Assembly (NCBI GenBank): GCA_020137815.1
Contig: CM035357.1
Coordinates: 7,675,315 to 7,739,314, forward strand
Length of the DNA: 64,000 nt
Reading direction: 5' to 3'
From: Hormiphora californensis
Taxonomy: Eukaryota; Ctenophora; Tentaculata; Cydippida; Pleurobrachiidae
This document shows positions 37,020-47,511 of the stretch, piece after piece; the stretch's first letter is position 1; every line of letters starts with the position of its first letter. Below the pieces are notes generated by a model. The model did not search any database. It was not told where the DNA came from and saw only the letters and a program-made list of their open reading frames with translations. A program made the position numbers and the translations under genes.

Positions 37020-40000
37020 TCACATTACAACACACGACCTCTTTCGTTCCCTTTCTCTTGGTGGACTGGGCTGTCTTTGTTGCTGTTCCAGTTGCCTGAC
37101 TGGTGCTGCTGATGGGGCCGCCTGAAAGCAGAGAGGAGAAGTTAATTAAACTGGGGATGTTTGCATTTGTGGAAGCTTCCGGAAGGCCATGGCCGGGTTT
37201 AAAAAAGCCGGACAAAAACTGGGAACAAAATAAGAAAAACAGGGCGCATTTTCCACAGGTAGTGTGGGAAAAAGTGCGCGTCGCTGCGCGAAGTTCATAG
37301 TGCGTCCGCCGTAAAAACTAGCGATACAAGACGGCGGACGCGGCTGAGTGGGCGACAGTGTAAAAGCAGCGGCGTGTTAGATCATGCCTTCTCTCCGTGA
37401 GAGGAAGCTTCTATAATTTTTATCTCTCTGTCTCTCTCTGTCTCTCTCTGTCTCTCTGTCTCTCTGTCTCTGTCCCTCTCTCTATCTCTCTCACTCTCTC
37501 TCTCACCTTGGCCTGCTCCCATAGTTTCTGCTGTTCCGCCACCTCCTCAGGGGTCCACTGTGGGGTGTTAGTTCGACTTGTTCCCTGATCCTCTGATGTT
37601 CCTCCCTCTTCTGATACTGCAAACTTGCCGTTACAAAATGTGGAACTGTTACAGGTTGAATCCAGGGTCTCCCATACCACTTGGGGGTGATTTAGCCAAC
37701 CAACATCTGTAACTAGTAGAAATAACCTGGGGGAGGGAATGGGATGACTCGTGCTGTAGACCTTGACTTCTGAGAAGGTGTTAGTAAATGATTCTTGGAA
37801 ATCTAGGAATAGTAATGAGAATCGAGGAAATGAATTATTAAAGGTTGCATGTGCGTCAGAGAGAAATGCGTCAGCGTGATTTTCACGTAGTTGCACAAAT
37901 GAAGGATCTCTCTCAGTACAGATAATATGACAGTCAAATTAATGGATTGGAGTTATTAGATAATATAAGTAGATAAAAGTTATATTAGGGTGGCATGTTT
38001 CATGTTTTGTGTTTTGTGTTTTTATTGAATATCTGTGCCAGATTTCACAAAGAGAGAGAGATGATAATCACCAGGAAATGTGTGATTTGGCAAACAAAAG
38101 AATAGAAATTGCCCTGAATAAAAGTATAATCTTTCTATTGGCTCTTCTCACTCTCTCAAATATGGGCGTACGAATTAGTATTGATAGCAATTACTATTGT
38201 ACATACACACTATTGTACATACACACAGACAATAAACACACTGTGTGACAGAAAGCGTTACCAATGCAACAAACTAACTAAACCATATAATCTAAGATAC
38301 ATTCAGAGATAACAGAGCACCAGGCAGATCACCCCCCCCCCCTCTCTTACCTGCCATGTTGTTTGGTGATGGTACTGAAGTGATTGTTTCTAAATAACAC
38401 TACCAAATCACCAGGCTGTAGGTGACTGTTTATCTCACATATCCCATGAACTGTTAGTTGGGAAGATTCCAGGAGATCACGTAACAACAGGGACTCTGAT
38501 ACTTCCTGAGTTGGCAGTCTTTATTGGAACAATTTGACTGTCAGCAATTCATTTCTTTCCTGTCTAGCATGTTTTACCATGTCATGTGGCTATCCCAATA
38601 TAATAAAACATCGCTTATCCCCCAGCTTCATGTACCTGGGTATCTGCACTGGATGACTTGTCCATTGTCACCTCAACCAGCTGATTGTAGGTCAACTCTC
38701 CAGTTAGTTTACTGAGCACTGTGTCCTGGGGGTCTACCACCCAACCATGCAGCAGGCGAACCTAAGGGGGGATAGGGGGTGCTGGGAAATATTAGCTGAG
38801 AGGCAGACCATTACCTATATTGAAAAAGAATGACCCAATGGAACAACGGGGAGACAAGAGGGGAGATAAGAGATAAGAGGTATCTTTGAATATCCTTGAA
38901 CAGAAACACACAATTACCTCAGCAAGATCGAATAAAGACAGCTCGGCAGTGTATTCGAACCCATCCACTCTGCTAAATCTCACATTGACATCTATTCCTG
39001 TTTGGATTTGTACAAACTGTTCCAGACAGTCCAGGATGTGCTGTTCAGTGTGGTCGGATGATTCCCTCTTAGCGGCCCTGTCCAGTAGGTAGTTTCCTGA
39101 GGGATGCAGTTACTTAGTGGGGTACTAGCATCATAAAATTATCATTTCCTGAACTAGTTGATTGTATCTAGAAATACTATTTAACAGATACTAGATAGGA
39201 CTGGCTACATGCTAAGTAATCTCAGTTCGGGCTCTATCCAAACAACATATAGGACTGGCTAAGTAATATCAGTTCCAGGTCTATCCAAACAAGGTAGCTC
39301 AGTTGGGGCTCTATCCAAACAACTTACCAAGGACAGAACAGAGTGTCTCTGCTGACACATGTTCAGTTTCAGCAGGTAGATCAATCTTCTGTTGTAACAA
39401 GAGACAGTTCACGATGGCCAGCAGTGGGCAAGGTCCGTTAACAGATTGCATTACTATGGGTTGTTTGCGGAGTAGTGAATCAAACCACTTGACATGGAAC
39501 ACAGTCTGGGGCAGATTAGAGGAGGAAGAGGGAGCTGCTGCAGTGGAGTTAAAGGCATCTGAGAAGTCGGAGGGTGCTGAGGGGTGTTGTTGTTGTTGGG
39601 AGTCTGTAGTTGTTACAGGTTCTGTAGTTGTTACATGTTCTGTAGTTGTTACAGGTTCTGTAGTTGTTACAGTTTCTGTTGTTGTTACAGGTTCTGTAAC
39701 ATGGGGAGGGATATCGCTGGGTTTATCAGGCTGCCCTGTTGTAGTGGCCTCCTCTCCGCTGTTTTCTTGATTACTCCCTATTGGCTGGGATTGGGCTGTT
39801 ACAGAATCTGTAACTAATGGTTGTTCTGTAGGAACCTCTCTTGTAGGAACCTCTGTTGCTAGGAACCTCTGTTGCTGGAACCTCAGTTGCAGGAACCTTA
39901 GTTGCTGGTTCCGTTTCCCTAGGAACCTCTGTTTCTGTTGCTGTTTCTGTAGGTACTTCTGTAGAGAATGTGGGTAATGTTTTTTCTGGTTGATCTGCTA

Positions 40001-40028
40001 TCTCTTGACCATCAGAGGAATTTTCCAT
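37020..40028 (-). CDS. MINDY2: MINDY-1/2 (FAM63)-type K48-specific deubiquitinase
   Basis: MINDY cysteine proteases cleave K48-linked ubiquitin chains. Minus-strand exons: 39328-40028, 38918-39096, 38636-38761, ~38351-38518, 37507-37726, 37020-37121. Exon 1 has a Thr/Glu/Pro-rich low-complexity N-terminus (TEVPTETATETEVP, TTTEPVTTTE) and then FHVKWFDSLL and SVNGPCPLLAIVNCLLLQ, with the catalytic Cys and preceding oxyanion region. Next come GIDVNVRFSRVDGFEYTAEL, LHGWVVDPQD, LVVLFRNNHFSTI (catalytic His) and LFLLVTDVGWLNHPQVVWE. The last exon, in phase, ends in CVVM, a CAAX prenylation box. A one-base excess at about 39861 in the repeat region shifts the frame between the start codon and the catalytic domain. 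The exon 3/4 junction is also not in perfect phase. Paralogue assignment is tentative. Confidence 0.88.
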
Positions 40029-40502
40029 CCTAAAACAGGGAAGAGAGAGATGGTAAAGGGGTATCAAGAAATAGAGACCTAAAGGATTAGAGAGGGTGTG
40101 TGTGATTTAGGTGCTTCAGGTAAGGAGATTAGGGAAATGAGAGGGTGAGTAGTGTGACATGGGGAATGTAGAACATTCCATCGAGAACATTGAACATTGA
40201 GTACTGTCAATAACACCTTCCCTGTCCCCTCCCCCCCACTTCTTCAAGATTACCTCCCCCTCATGTCAATAATCCCGGGTGACAGGTGGCACTCCAATAA
40301 CCCCCACAATTTACCCTTTTATTGGAACTACTATTATAGAGGTCCAGTACCCCCTTCATTTTGGTACACTTTCATTACTTGGCTCTCCCTGATCTTGGGT
40401 GTTATATCGGCGTTGTACAACTGTCTAAAGAAAGTGCAACATCTTTTTTTGTGATTATAGCGTGATTTTATTCTAATCCAATCTCCATTATTTAGTAGGA
40501 AC

Positions 40503-42182
40503 ATGTCCTTACTTCCCTTCCTGATTCTGGCCCTGTTCCATCGGTCTGCATCCTGGAGGGAGTCCAGCTCCACAACAACTGATTCCTGGCATGACGACAC
40601 AGATACAACAGCAGCAGGTAGTCACGGTAACAGGGACTACGACACAGCAGCAGGTAGTCATGGTAACGTGGACAGTGAAGGTACAACAGCAGGACCACCC
40701 CGGACAACTGAAATCACCAAGATGTGGAAGAGATATCACCATGATCACCAGGATCACCAAGATGAGGACCACCACAAGATGAAGGATGAACACCATCACA
40801 CGGGGAGAAAGAAGCACAACAAACACCATCAACACCACAAATCGGAGGAAAATCATGGTGACGAAGAGGAGAGGGATGGTGGTTACCATGGTTACCATGA
40901 CGATGAAATGTGTTTAGAGGAAGAAGATGAGGGGGAACACAATCAGGATTATTGGAGAGGTTTCTATGCTGGGGTGATGAAGCAGTATCATTGGTGGAAA
41001 TATCATTCTGGATGGTGGGGTGCTCATGGTGACGATGATCACCATGGTGACAAACATAAAGATCACCATGGTGAAAAACACGATGATCACCATGGCGACA
41101 AACATGATGATCACCATGGTGACAAGCACGATGATCACCATGTTGACAAACATAAAGATCACCATGAAGACAAACACGATGATCACCATGGTGACAAACA
41201 TAAAGATTACCATGGTGACAAACATGATGATCACTATGGTGACAACCACGACGATCACCATGGTGACAAGCACGATGATCACCATGGTGACAAACATAAG
41301 GATCACCAAGAAGACAAACACGATGATCACAATGGTGACAAACACGACGATCACCATGGTAACAAACACGATGATCACCATGGTGACAAACACGATGATC
41401 ACCATGGTGACAACCACGATGATCACCATGGTGACAAATACGATGATCACCATGGTGACAAGCACGATGATCATCACACAGATGAAACACATCACCATGG
41501 TGACACTTCACAACAACACCACAGTAACCATGGTGAAAAGCTGACCCGATTCCAAGAGCGAGTAAAAAACACCCGGGGATATCGAGAGTGCCCCTGGCTA
41601 CGTCGCTCCCATCCTCTCCACACCTCCAAGGGTCACCACCTCACATCCCTTAACAACATGTGCTCAGGGGAGCTGGAGTGCCCTAATTTCGGGATTATGG
41701 CGAGTAAGGGTTGTGGGTACCAAGTGAGATATACCCCTGCTCTAGCCTGGATTGGAACAGACTACACCCACGTGGATGCGATGTTACCTAGCAACAGAGA
41801 TGCGTTGAAGCGGTTAGAAGAGTTCAGGAGCTCTACAGGGTTACCCCAAACCCTCCCAGTTATTGAGATACTATGGATGGAGGAAGGGATGGGTGTTGTT
41901 GCTGCACAGACCTACTTCCCTCTTCCCAGCACCCACACCACCCTCTCAGACCCCCTACCAGAGGGGATTTATACCCTACACTCTGAACCAATGATAACAT
42001 TCTCTCGAGCCTTTGTTAATGATGGTGTTGTGGTTGAGGGGTATGAGAGGGAGCTGAGTGATCTGGAAGGGGTTGTGGAGAGGGCGGGGCATGGGTATAG
42101 GAAGGATATGGTGGTGCTAGCTACATACGGGGAATATGGTACTACTGCAAGGAGACAAGAGGTAATTCTGGTGGCAAAATAA
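40503..42182 (+). CDS. Secreted SOUL/HEBP haem-binding-family protein with long His-Asp-Lys repeat (SOUL-A)
   Basis: A single 559-residue ORF. Residues 1-17 (MSLLPFLILALFHRSAS) look like a signal peptide. Residues ~80-175 are His/Asp/Glu-rich. Residues ~177-335 hold about 19 tandem octapeptides of the type HDDHHGDK (24-base DNA units at 41033-41480). The C-terminal ~200 residues form a divergent SOUL domain: GCGYQVRYTPALAWIGTD, LPVIEILWMEEGMGVV, AQTYFPLP, SRAFVNDG and the final RRQEVILVAK. Order and spacing match SOUL-B/C nearby (CGYATRTILSANWVGTD ... RQRQEVMFVVKK). SOUL/HEBP proteins bind haem or porphyrins. I infer an extracellular or vesicular protein able to bind divalent metals through the His arrays and perhaps haem through the SOUL fold. 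The ATG at 40503 is the first in frame. The minus-strand ORFs here are shadows of the repeat. Confidence 0.85.
   Translation: MSLLPFLILALFHRSASWRESSSTTTDSWHDDTDTTAAGSHGNRDYDTAAGSHGNVDSEGTTAGPPRTTEITKMWKRYHHDHQDHQDEDHHKMKDEHHHTGRKKHNKHHQHHKSEENHGDEEERDGGYHGYHDDEMCLEEEDEGEHNQDYWRGFYAGVMKQYHWWKYHSGWWGAHGDDDHHGDKHKDHHGEKHDDHHGDKHDDHHGDKHDDHHVDKHKDHHEDKHDDHHGDKHKDYHGDKHDDHYGDNHDDHHGDKHDDHHGDKHKDHQEDKHDDHNGDKHDDHHGNKHDDHHGDKHDDHHGDNHDDHHGDKYDDHHGDKHDDHHTDETHHHGDTSQQHHSNHGEKLTRFQERVKNTRGYRECPWLRRSHPLHTSKGHHLTSLNNMCSGELECPNFGIMASKGCGYQVRYTPALAWIGTDYTHVDAMLPSNRDALKRLEEFRSSTGLPQTLPVIEILWMEEGMGVVAAQTYFPLPSTHTTLSDPLPEGIYTLHSEPMITFSRAFVNDGVVVEGYERELSDLEGVVERAGHGYRKDMVVLATYGEYGTTARRQEVILVAK
41033..41480 (+). 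repeat. 24-base coding minisatellite encoding HDDHHGDK-type octapeptides
   Basis: About 19 units of CATGATGATCACCATGGTGA plus CAAA with third-position and unit-to-unit changes (KHKDHHED, NHDDHHGD, KYDDHHGD). All units stay in frame, so length is under coding constraint. Confidence 0.95.
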
Positions 42183-42425
42183 CGAGACAATTGGAATTGG
42201 ATTGAACTAATCAATATTGTGGTATTTATTATTAAATGCTAACTTATATAAAGACATTGTGTTAATCGTGTGTGTGTGTTAAGAAAGGGGAATCTAGATG
42301 GACCGTACAAACAAACGTTTTACATATGCAAATCGTAGAAAGTAAAATTATCAATTCAAAATATATGCTGTAATAAAATTAAACAAACAATTAAGTTTAC
42401 ATCTGTATTATATCAGTATTTTTAT

Positions 42426-45400
42426 TTAGTCTGACATCTCGATGATACTAATAGTACTATCACTATCACTACCACTTATAACAGTAGCAGGTACAGGCCG
42501 TTTCCTCCCCCTCTTCAATTCTCTTCCAGGACTATTTGGTGTGACCTTGATAACTCGTCTTGTATCAACCCTTCTTATACCACCCCTCTTTTTCACAGGA
42601 CCATCAATACTTGTTTGTTGCTGCTCAGTTACAGCAGAAAGAGTATTGCTCAGCTTTATGACTGCTTGGTTGGGTTTCTGTCGTCTCAAACTTCTTCTAT
42701 CAGCTGAAATAGAGGCATTGTGTACAACTGTGTTAACACCCAGATAACCCAGTTATGCTAAAACTATGATCCCACTACCCTAATATAATCCACTCACTGT
42801 GCTGGGAGGGAAGGTCATCAGACACTCTACTGGCAATGGTGTTTCGTCTACTTGATCTTAATAATACCACACTAGCTTTCTTGGGGGTTAGTTTGAGCTT
42901 TTTTCTGGGTGACAACCATTGATCTAGTCCACACTTTTTAGGAGAGGCAACAAGGGGTGGCTTCTTAACAGCAGGCTCCCTTTGTTTGACAGGTAGTAGA
43001 ACAGGTTGTACTTCAGAGTTCTGAGCTACTTCCTCACTTTGCTTCTTCTTCTTCTCAGCAAGTCGTTCTTTTCTCCCTGGTTTTGTTTTCTTGTTTTCTC
43101 CCTGCTGCTGCTGGGGTTTATTCGATGGAACCCTCTGATCAGCTAACTCCTCAGTTACACACAGATTACTAGGCTCGACTGGTGTAACGGTTGTTGTTGG
43201 AGGGTTGGGTTGTTTTACTGGAGAAAGACCGGTGAATTCAAGCAGTGCCAATCGTTCATTGTAAGGAAGTGAGTTACCAGTAGTCTCAATATCCTGTGGA
43301 AATAGAGTTGTATAATTGTTCAAAATTTTGTATTGCAATGGAAAACAAAACAAGAAAAACACAGGAAAAGTATGACATTGGGTAAACACACAAACGCACA
43401 CAAAACCAAAATCGAAAGATACCGTTTCTGTTGCCATTGCTGTTGATTGTTTTGATGAATGAGCAATAACACTGTTGGTCTTCAGGAGATGTGTTGGGGT
43501 TGCTACGGGAGACGTTGAGATATTCCTTATCCTCCTGTTAACCTGTGCACAGGGGATACTGTGTCCTGTAGAGAATGTGGTCCCCTCACTTGAACAGTTT
43601 CGAGAGGGTGTCTGGGTCCCTGTAGCGTTAGTGGTACCAGTTTGTAACCAGCTAATGGTCTTGAATGGGGTCTGGGATGCTGCAGTGGATCTGGTGTGGG
43701 GTGTCTGGGAGGCTGCAGTGGATCTGGAGTGGGGTGTCTGGGTCCCTGCTGTCAGGAGTGTGATCCTATTCTGGGCTGGTTTGTTGATGAATATTGTGGG
43801 AGTTGAGGGGGCTGCTGCAGTTGTGGTAGGTTTAGTAGTACTGCACTGTGGAGATATAACCGTTTCTAGTGGTACCTGCAAAACAATAATTGTAGGATAA
43901 TTGTTTGTTTGTTTGTTTGTTTGTTTGTTTGTTTGTTTGTTTGTTTGTTTGTTTGTTTGTTTGTTTGTTTGTTTGTTTGTTTGTTTGTTTGTTTGTTTGT
44001 TTAAACCCACGTGTTGTGTAAAGGACTCCACCTCCTGCAGCCTAATGGATAGATCAGCCCCAATTATGTATTCCATCTCCTGGCTAGGTCCATGGTACGC
44101 AGGGTAACCTCTGAAACTCTCCCACTGCTTTTCAAGCTCCGTCCTGATGGGGGATGGGGCATTATTATGTGGAGGAGAGAGGTAACTGGATTCATGGGAA
44201 TAACTAATATGCGATAAGATGACTGGGTAGGTATAGTTTGAGGGATTTAGAAGACCTGGATAGTTGAATATCGAACAGGTTCCTATTCTATTCAGTGCAT
44301 CTAGACAACTTGAAGCTGGGTAATCTACTGGAGACTTTACAAATCATGTCCCCCTTTGTTTTGTTGTTCCTCTGTAGCAGTGTATTTGCCAAGGAGGATT
44401 GGAAGGCGATTCTGGGGTATGAGGAGTGTCCGGGTGAGAAAGCAAAGTTAGAATCATGGACTAATGACATTCCCTGGTTTTTTGACGTTCTAGGACTAAA
44501 TGTAGGTTTATATACAACTTGTATTGTCTAATTTCCCAATCATAAAACACACTTTCATTATAATGGTTTGCTAATCGAGTTCTAATTTCTCTTGATCAGG
44601 AAAAGCCCAAACCGCTGAAAGATATATGCAAGGACATTGAATGTCCTAAAGTCGAGGAAAAGGAAAGTAAGAAGTGTGGTTATGCAACTCGAACTATACT
44701 CTCAGCAAACTGGGTAGGGACTGACATGAAGAACCTAGATGATGACTGGAGAAGTGACTTCACTGCTGCATTCCGCCGCTTGTTTGAGTACATTAGAGGT
44801 GCCAATGAAGAGGAAGAGAAGATTAAGATGACAGTCCCTGTTCTGCATCGTTATGAGATGGAAGATGAAGATGATATAGACGAGGACAAAGTCGGGAAAC
44901 TATACTTCTACCTCCCTGAAAAGCACCAGAAATCTCCCCCTAAACCAACCAATAAGGAGGTGTATATTGAGAAGTTGAAGGAGATGACAGTGGTCAGTAG
45001 AACATTTGGTGAGGTGGGAGCCATGGATAAAAGTGATTACGAGGAGCAGTTTGAGAAGTTGTACGAAGTTGCCGCGGAGAAGGGAGGGGAAGATGTTGAA
45101 GAGGATGTGGGATGGGTAGCGAGTTATACGAGACCTAAAATTGGAAGACAGAGACAAGAAGTGATGTTTGTTGTCAAGAAGTGAGATCTCTGATCAGCCA
45201 AGTTAATCCAACACAATCTCAATTCTCAACAGTCGACTAAGATATGTTTGTACGTACCTGTATGTTTTGTAACATTTGTTGATTACACTTCGAATATCGT
45301 CCAACAAACACTTCTGAACTTGACGAACTTTTTGTGCTACTGTGCCCTGGTTTCGCTGGGGGATAAAACACACATTAGCATCATCAGACATCGGGTCTGT

Positions 45401-46180
45401 GAGGTAGGGACGGGCGTGGAGCTAGGCATCCCCCATTAAATTATTCGTCAAAGTGTGTAATGAGTAATCACCTTGTTGGGATATTCCAGTATCGCTTTAC
45501 ACTTTTCGAGTTGTTTAAGCGTTGATTTTTCGAAGAATTCTCTGTCTTCTGCTTTCTGAGAAACATAGCAAAATTAAAATGTGTGGTTGACTCTAAGAAA
45601 AATACAAACCTTGAAAGGATTAGCTATCAGTTCTTCATCAAAAAGCTCGTTCATTGTTTTCTCCGTACGATCTCTTAGCAAGTACTGAGAAAAATGGTAG
45701 TTAAAAAAGAGTATCAAAAGAGTAACCACAATAACAAAGAAATGTATATGCTTACCAATACTTTAAGATTATTAATAACCAGGGAGAATTTGATGGCATT
45801 ATCTGTGTAGCAAAGAGCAGAAAACCATAGTTTATCCAGTCGTAACTTGGTAACAAACTGTCGTGCAAAAACAATTCTCGTGCTCACAGGAAGATCCAAC
45901 TCTGAAATATTATCATTTCAAACACTTATATTTCATTAATAAACCACTGTAACAATAGAGTGATTGGTGCGAAACAGAGTCTAGCTAGGCAAGAGATTGG
46001 TTGATACCACATGTTGGAATTAATAGCTTAATTCTTTGGCAAACGTTGCTGGCCCCCTGTTCTGCGCCACGCGCAGCGCGGGATAAGGCAGCACTTTACA
46101 ACTTAATTCTTACCAGTTAGTTTCTCGAAAGAAAGCAAGTGTCGGACTAGCAAGTGCTCTGCTATGCCATGTAAAATCAT
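42426..46180 (-). CDS. Unrecognised multi-exon protein, gene X copy 1 (helical N-terminus, basic Ser/Thr-rich C-terminus)
   Basis: Nine exons join in frame on the minus strand, from MILHGIAEHLLVRHLLSFEK at 46180 via ELDLPVSTRIVFARQF, YLLRDRTEKTMNELFDEEL, KAEDREFFEKSTLKQLEK, RNQGTVAQKVRQVQKCLL and TELEKQWESFRGYPAYHG to VPLETVISPQ, then DIETTGNSLPYNERLALLEF and RRSLRRQKPNQ, stopping at 42426. The first ~200 residues are predicted helical. The rest is low-complexity with TP/SP sites (ASQTPHTRSTAASQTP), Lys-rich segments (KKCGLDQWLSPRKKLKLTPKK) and a C-terminal acidic Ser/Asp run plus ISIIEMSD resembling a SUMO-interaction motif. This suggests a nuclear, perhaps chromosome-associated, protein. 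I do not recognise the family. The intron between 44150 and 45258 contains SOUL-B on the opposite strand. Confidence 0.7.
43903..44002. repeat. (TTTG)n microsatellite in gene X intron, copy 1
   Basis: About 25 units of TGTT(T/G). It directly follows the splice donor of the exon ending in SFTQHV and precedes the exon starting VPLETVISP; reading through gives an artefactual NKQT repeat. Confidence 0.97.
44345..45184 (+). CDS. Secreted SOUL/HEBP haem-binding-family protein (SOUL-B)
   Basis: Exon 1 (44345-44501) begins MSPFVLLFLCSSVFAKEDW, a clear signal peptide. A GT-AG intron joins in phase to exon 2 (44600-45184; acceptor CTTGATCAG). The mature protein (~230 aa) shows CGYATRTILSANWVGTD, FTAAFRRLFEYIRGANEEEE, KIKMTVPVLHRYE, KLYFYLPEKHQ, EVYIEKLKEMTVVSRTFGEV and the terminal RQEVMFVVK, matching human HEBP2/SOUL in order ('Y..A.WV.T', 'F..LF.YI.G.N....KI.MT.PV', 'E..VYV....M.V..R.F'). 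Conserved cysteines suggest an extracellular disulphide. An alternative upstream ATG exists in frame at 44295. It lies inside an intron of gene X on the other strand. Confidence 0.88.
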
Positions 46181-46199
46181 TTAACAAGCTACAGGAAAA

Positions 46200-46364
46200 C
46201 AGTTTTGTAAAATAAATCTCCCAATTTAAGGTATTTCCTTGACTTCAATAAGCTGAATCGTGTCTTTTCACGAATGAATGACATGGTTTCGGCGTAACAC
46301 TCCTTTTGCCTCTCACAGTGGATAAAAAGAGAAAGGAAGGAACTGTGAACTGTCACAGTTGGAA
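46200..46364. other. 5' flank of gene X copy 1 and left margin of inserted repeats
   Basis: Homology with copy 2 (53540-53600) stops near 46240 (TTTAAGGTATTTCCTTGAC versus TTTAAGGCATTTCCTTGAC). From here to ~48600 the DNA is transposon material not present in copy 2. Confidence 0.7.
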
Positions 46365-46915
46365 TGCGCTGCAGCCCCCTCATGCACACACCCCTGCAAC
46401 GAGGGGACTGGAGGGAATGCCGTGCGCGCGTTTGGCCAGAGCTCTGCAGAGTCGAAAATAACTTTGCGGTCGAAAAAACGGCGGTGCTTATAAGTTATAA
46501 CTTTGGCCCCTGAAGTCCGTTTTGCTTGATTCTTTCACTAGTTGTTAGATCTGACAATTATCTACCTTGCTGTTTTTGAGAGAAGTTAATTGGATTTGAG
46601 GAGGCTGAGCAATAGCCGTTCAAAGATTGGTTGTTTTCAAAAAGTGACGTCACAGGTCCCTGCAGGGACACTTTGTTTCAAATTTGAATTAAAATCTCGA
46701 ATTTTTTTATTTTACCGCACTCGATTTTGCGGAGTTTGGTTCATATCTCCTGTTCCTGATAAGATAGAGACCTGAAACCGGTTGCATTTGAAAGCTGTTA
46801 TCTTCCTCTTTCCAACGCTTCCAAAACGATTTCTGTACCTTATCTGGAACCGGAGATATGATTGATTATGTATTCCCCCCTAGCGCGGTATTCCCTCCAG
46901 GCCCCTTATATTATA
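46365..46915 (-). repeat. Dispersed repeat family R1, copy 3 (inverted)
   Basis: Reads as the inverse of copies 1 and 2, starting at TGGAATGCGCTGCAGCCCCC and ending GTATTCCCTCCAGGCCCCTT. Interrupted at its right end by a mariner-like MITE. Confidence 0.8.
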
Positions 46916-47184
46916 CAGGGTGGGCCAGAAACATGGAGCCACTTGGAGTTAAGAATTGGAAAAATACAATCCTCTCTCCATTGTACGGATCCACATTTCA
47001 ACGTGTTACCCTGTCAGTTGATAGGCCGATAATTGTTAGGAAAGGGTTACTCTCTGTCAATCTCAATCCTCAGGGGACACTTTTTCTAGTCAATAGACCG
47101 TAAAAATTACACTGTACATTGGAGAGCGAACTGTATTGACACATAAGTTATCTCAAAGTGGCTCCATGTTTCTGGCCCAACCTG
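46916..47184. mobile_element. 269-base mariner-type MITE, TA target site
   Basis: Ends CAGGGTGGGCCAGAAACATG and its inverse CATGTTTCTGGCCCAACCTG, flanked by TA on each side. The CAGGGTG terminus is shared with the 1203-base foldback at 33586, suggesting related transposases. Confidence 0.85.
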
Positions 47185-47189
47185 TATTA

Positions 47190-47342
47190 TACTCCATTTT
47201 TTTTCAACTGTTCACCCCCCAAAGTCGTGCACGGAATTGTTTTGTGCGTTTATCACATGTTAACGTGTAGCGCGTGCCGCGTAAATTAAAATATCGCACG
47301 CGCACGAGTTGAGGGGTGAACAGTTGAATAAAAATGGACTTT
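47190..47342. mobile_element. 145-base MITE, copy 3
   Basis: Same ends and interior as the copies at 31470 and 32427. Confidence 0.8.
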
Positions 47343-47511
47343 ATAAGGGGCCTGCAACGTGCCAACTGTCACAGTGAACAGTTTTTTCGCGATAAGGAAC
47401 CATAATAAAGTTCAAGATAATAATAATAATAATATAATATAATAATATACATTTGATATACCGCTTTTATGCGTTATAAATGGAGGAAACAACTAAAGAA
47501 CCTAATGGCTA

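Noticed and set aside
40714-41511. 265-codon minus-strand ORF rich in Cys-His-His-Gly-Asp, and a second hydrophobic Val/Met-rich ORF in the same place
   Set aside because: Both are mirror translations of the 24-base coding repeat of SOUL-A. They lack splice or start context and are explained by repeat periodicity.
43901-44107. FVCL repeat ORF and NKQT repeat in the gene X reading frame
   Set aside because: (TTTG)n microsatellite inside an intron; a splice donor (CAC|GTGGGT) and an acceptor (TTTGCAG) bracket it.
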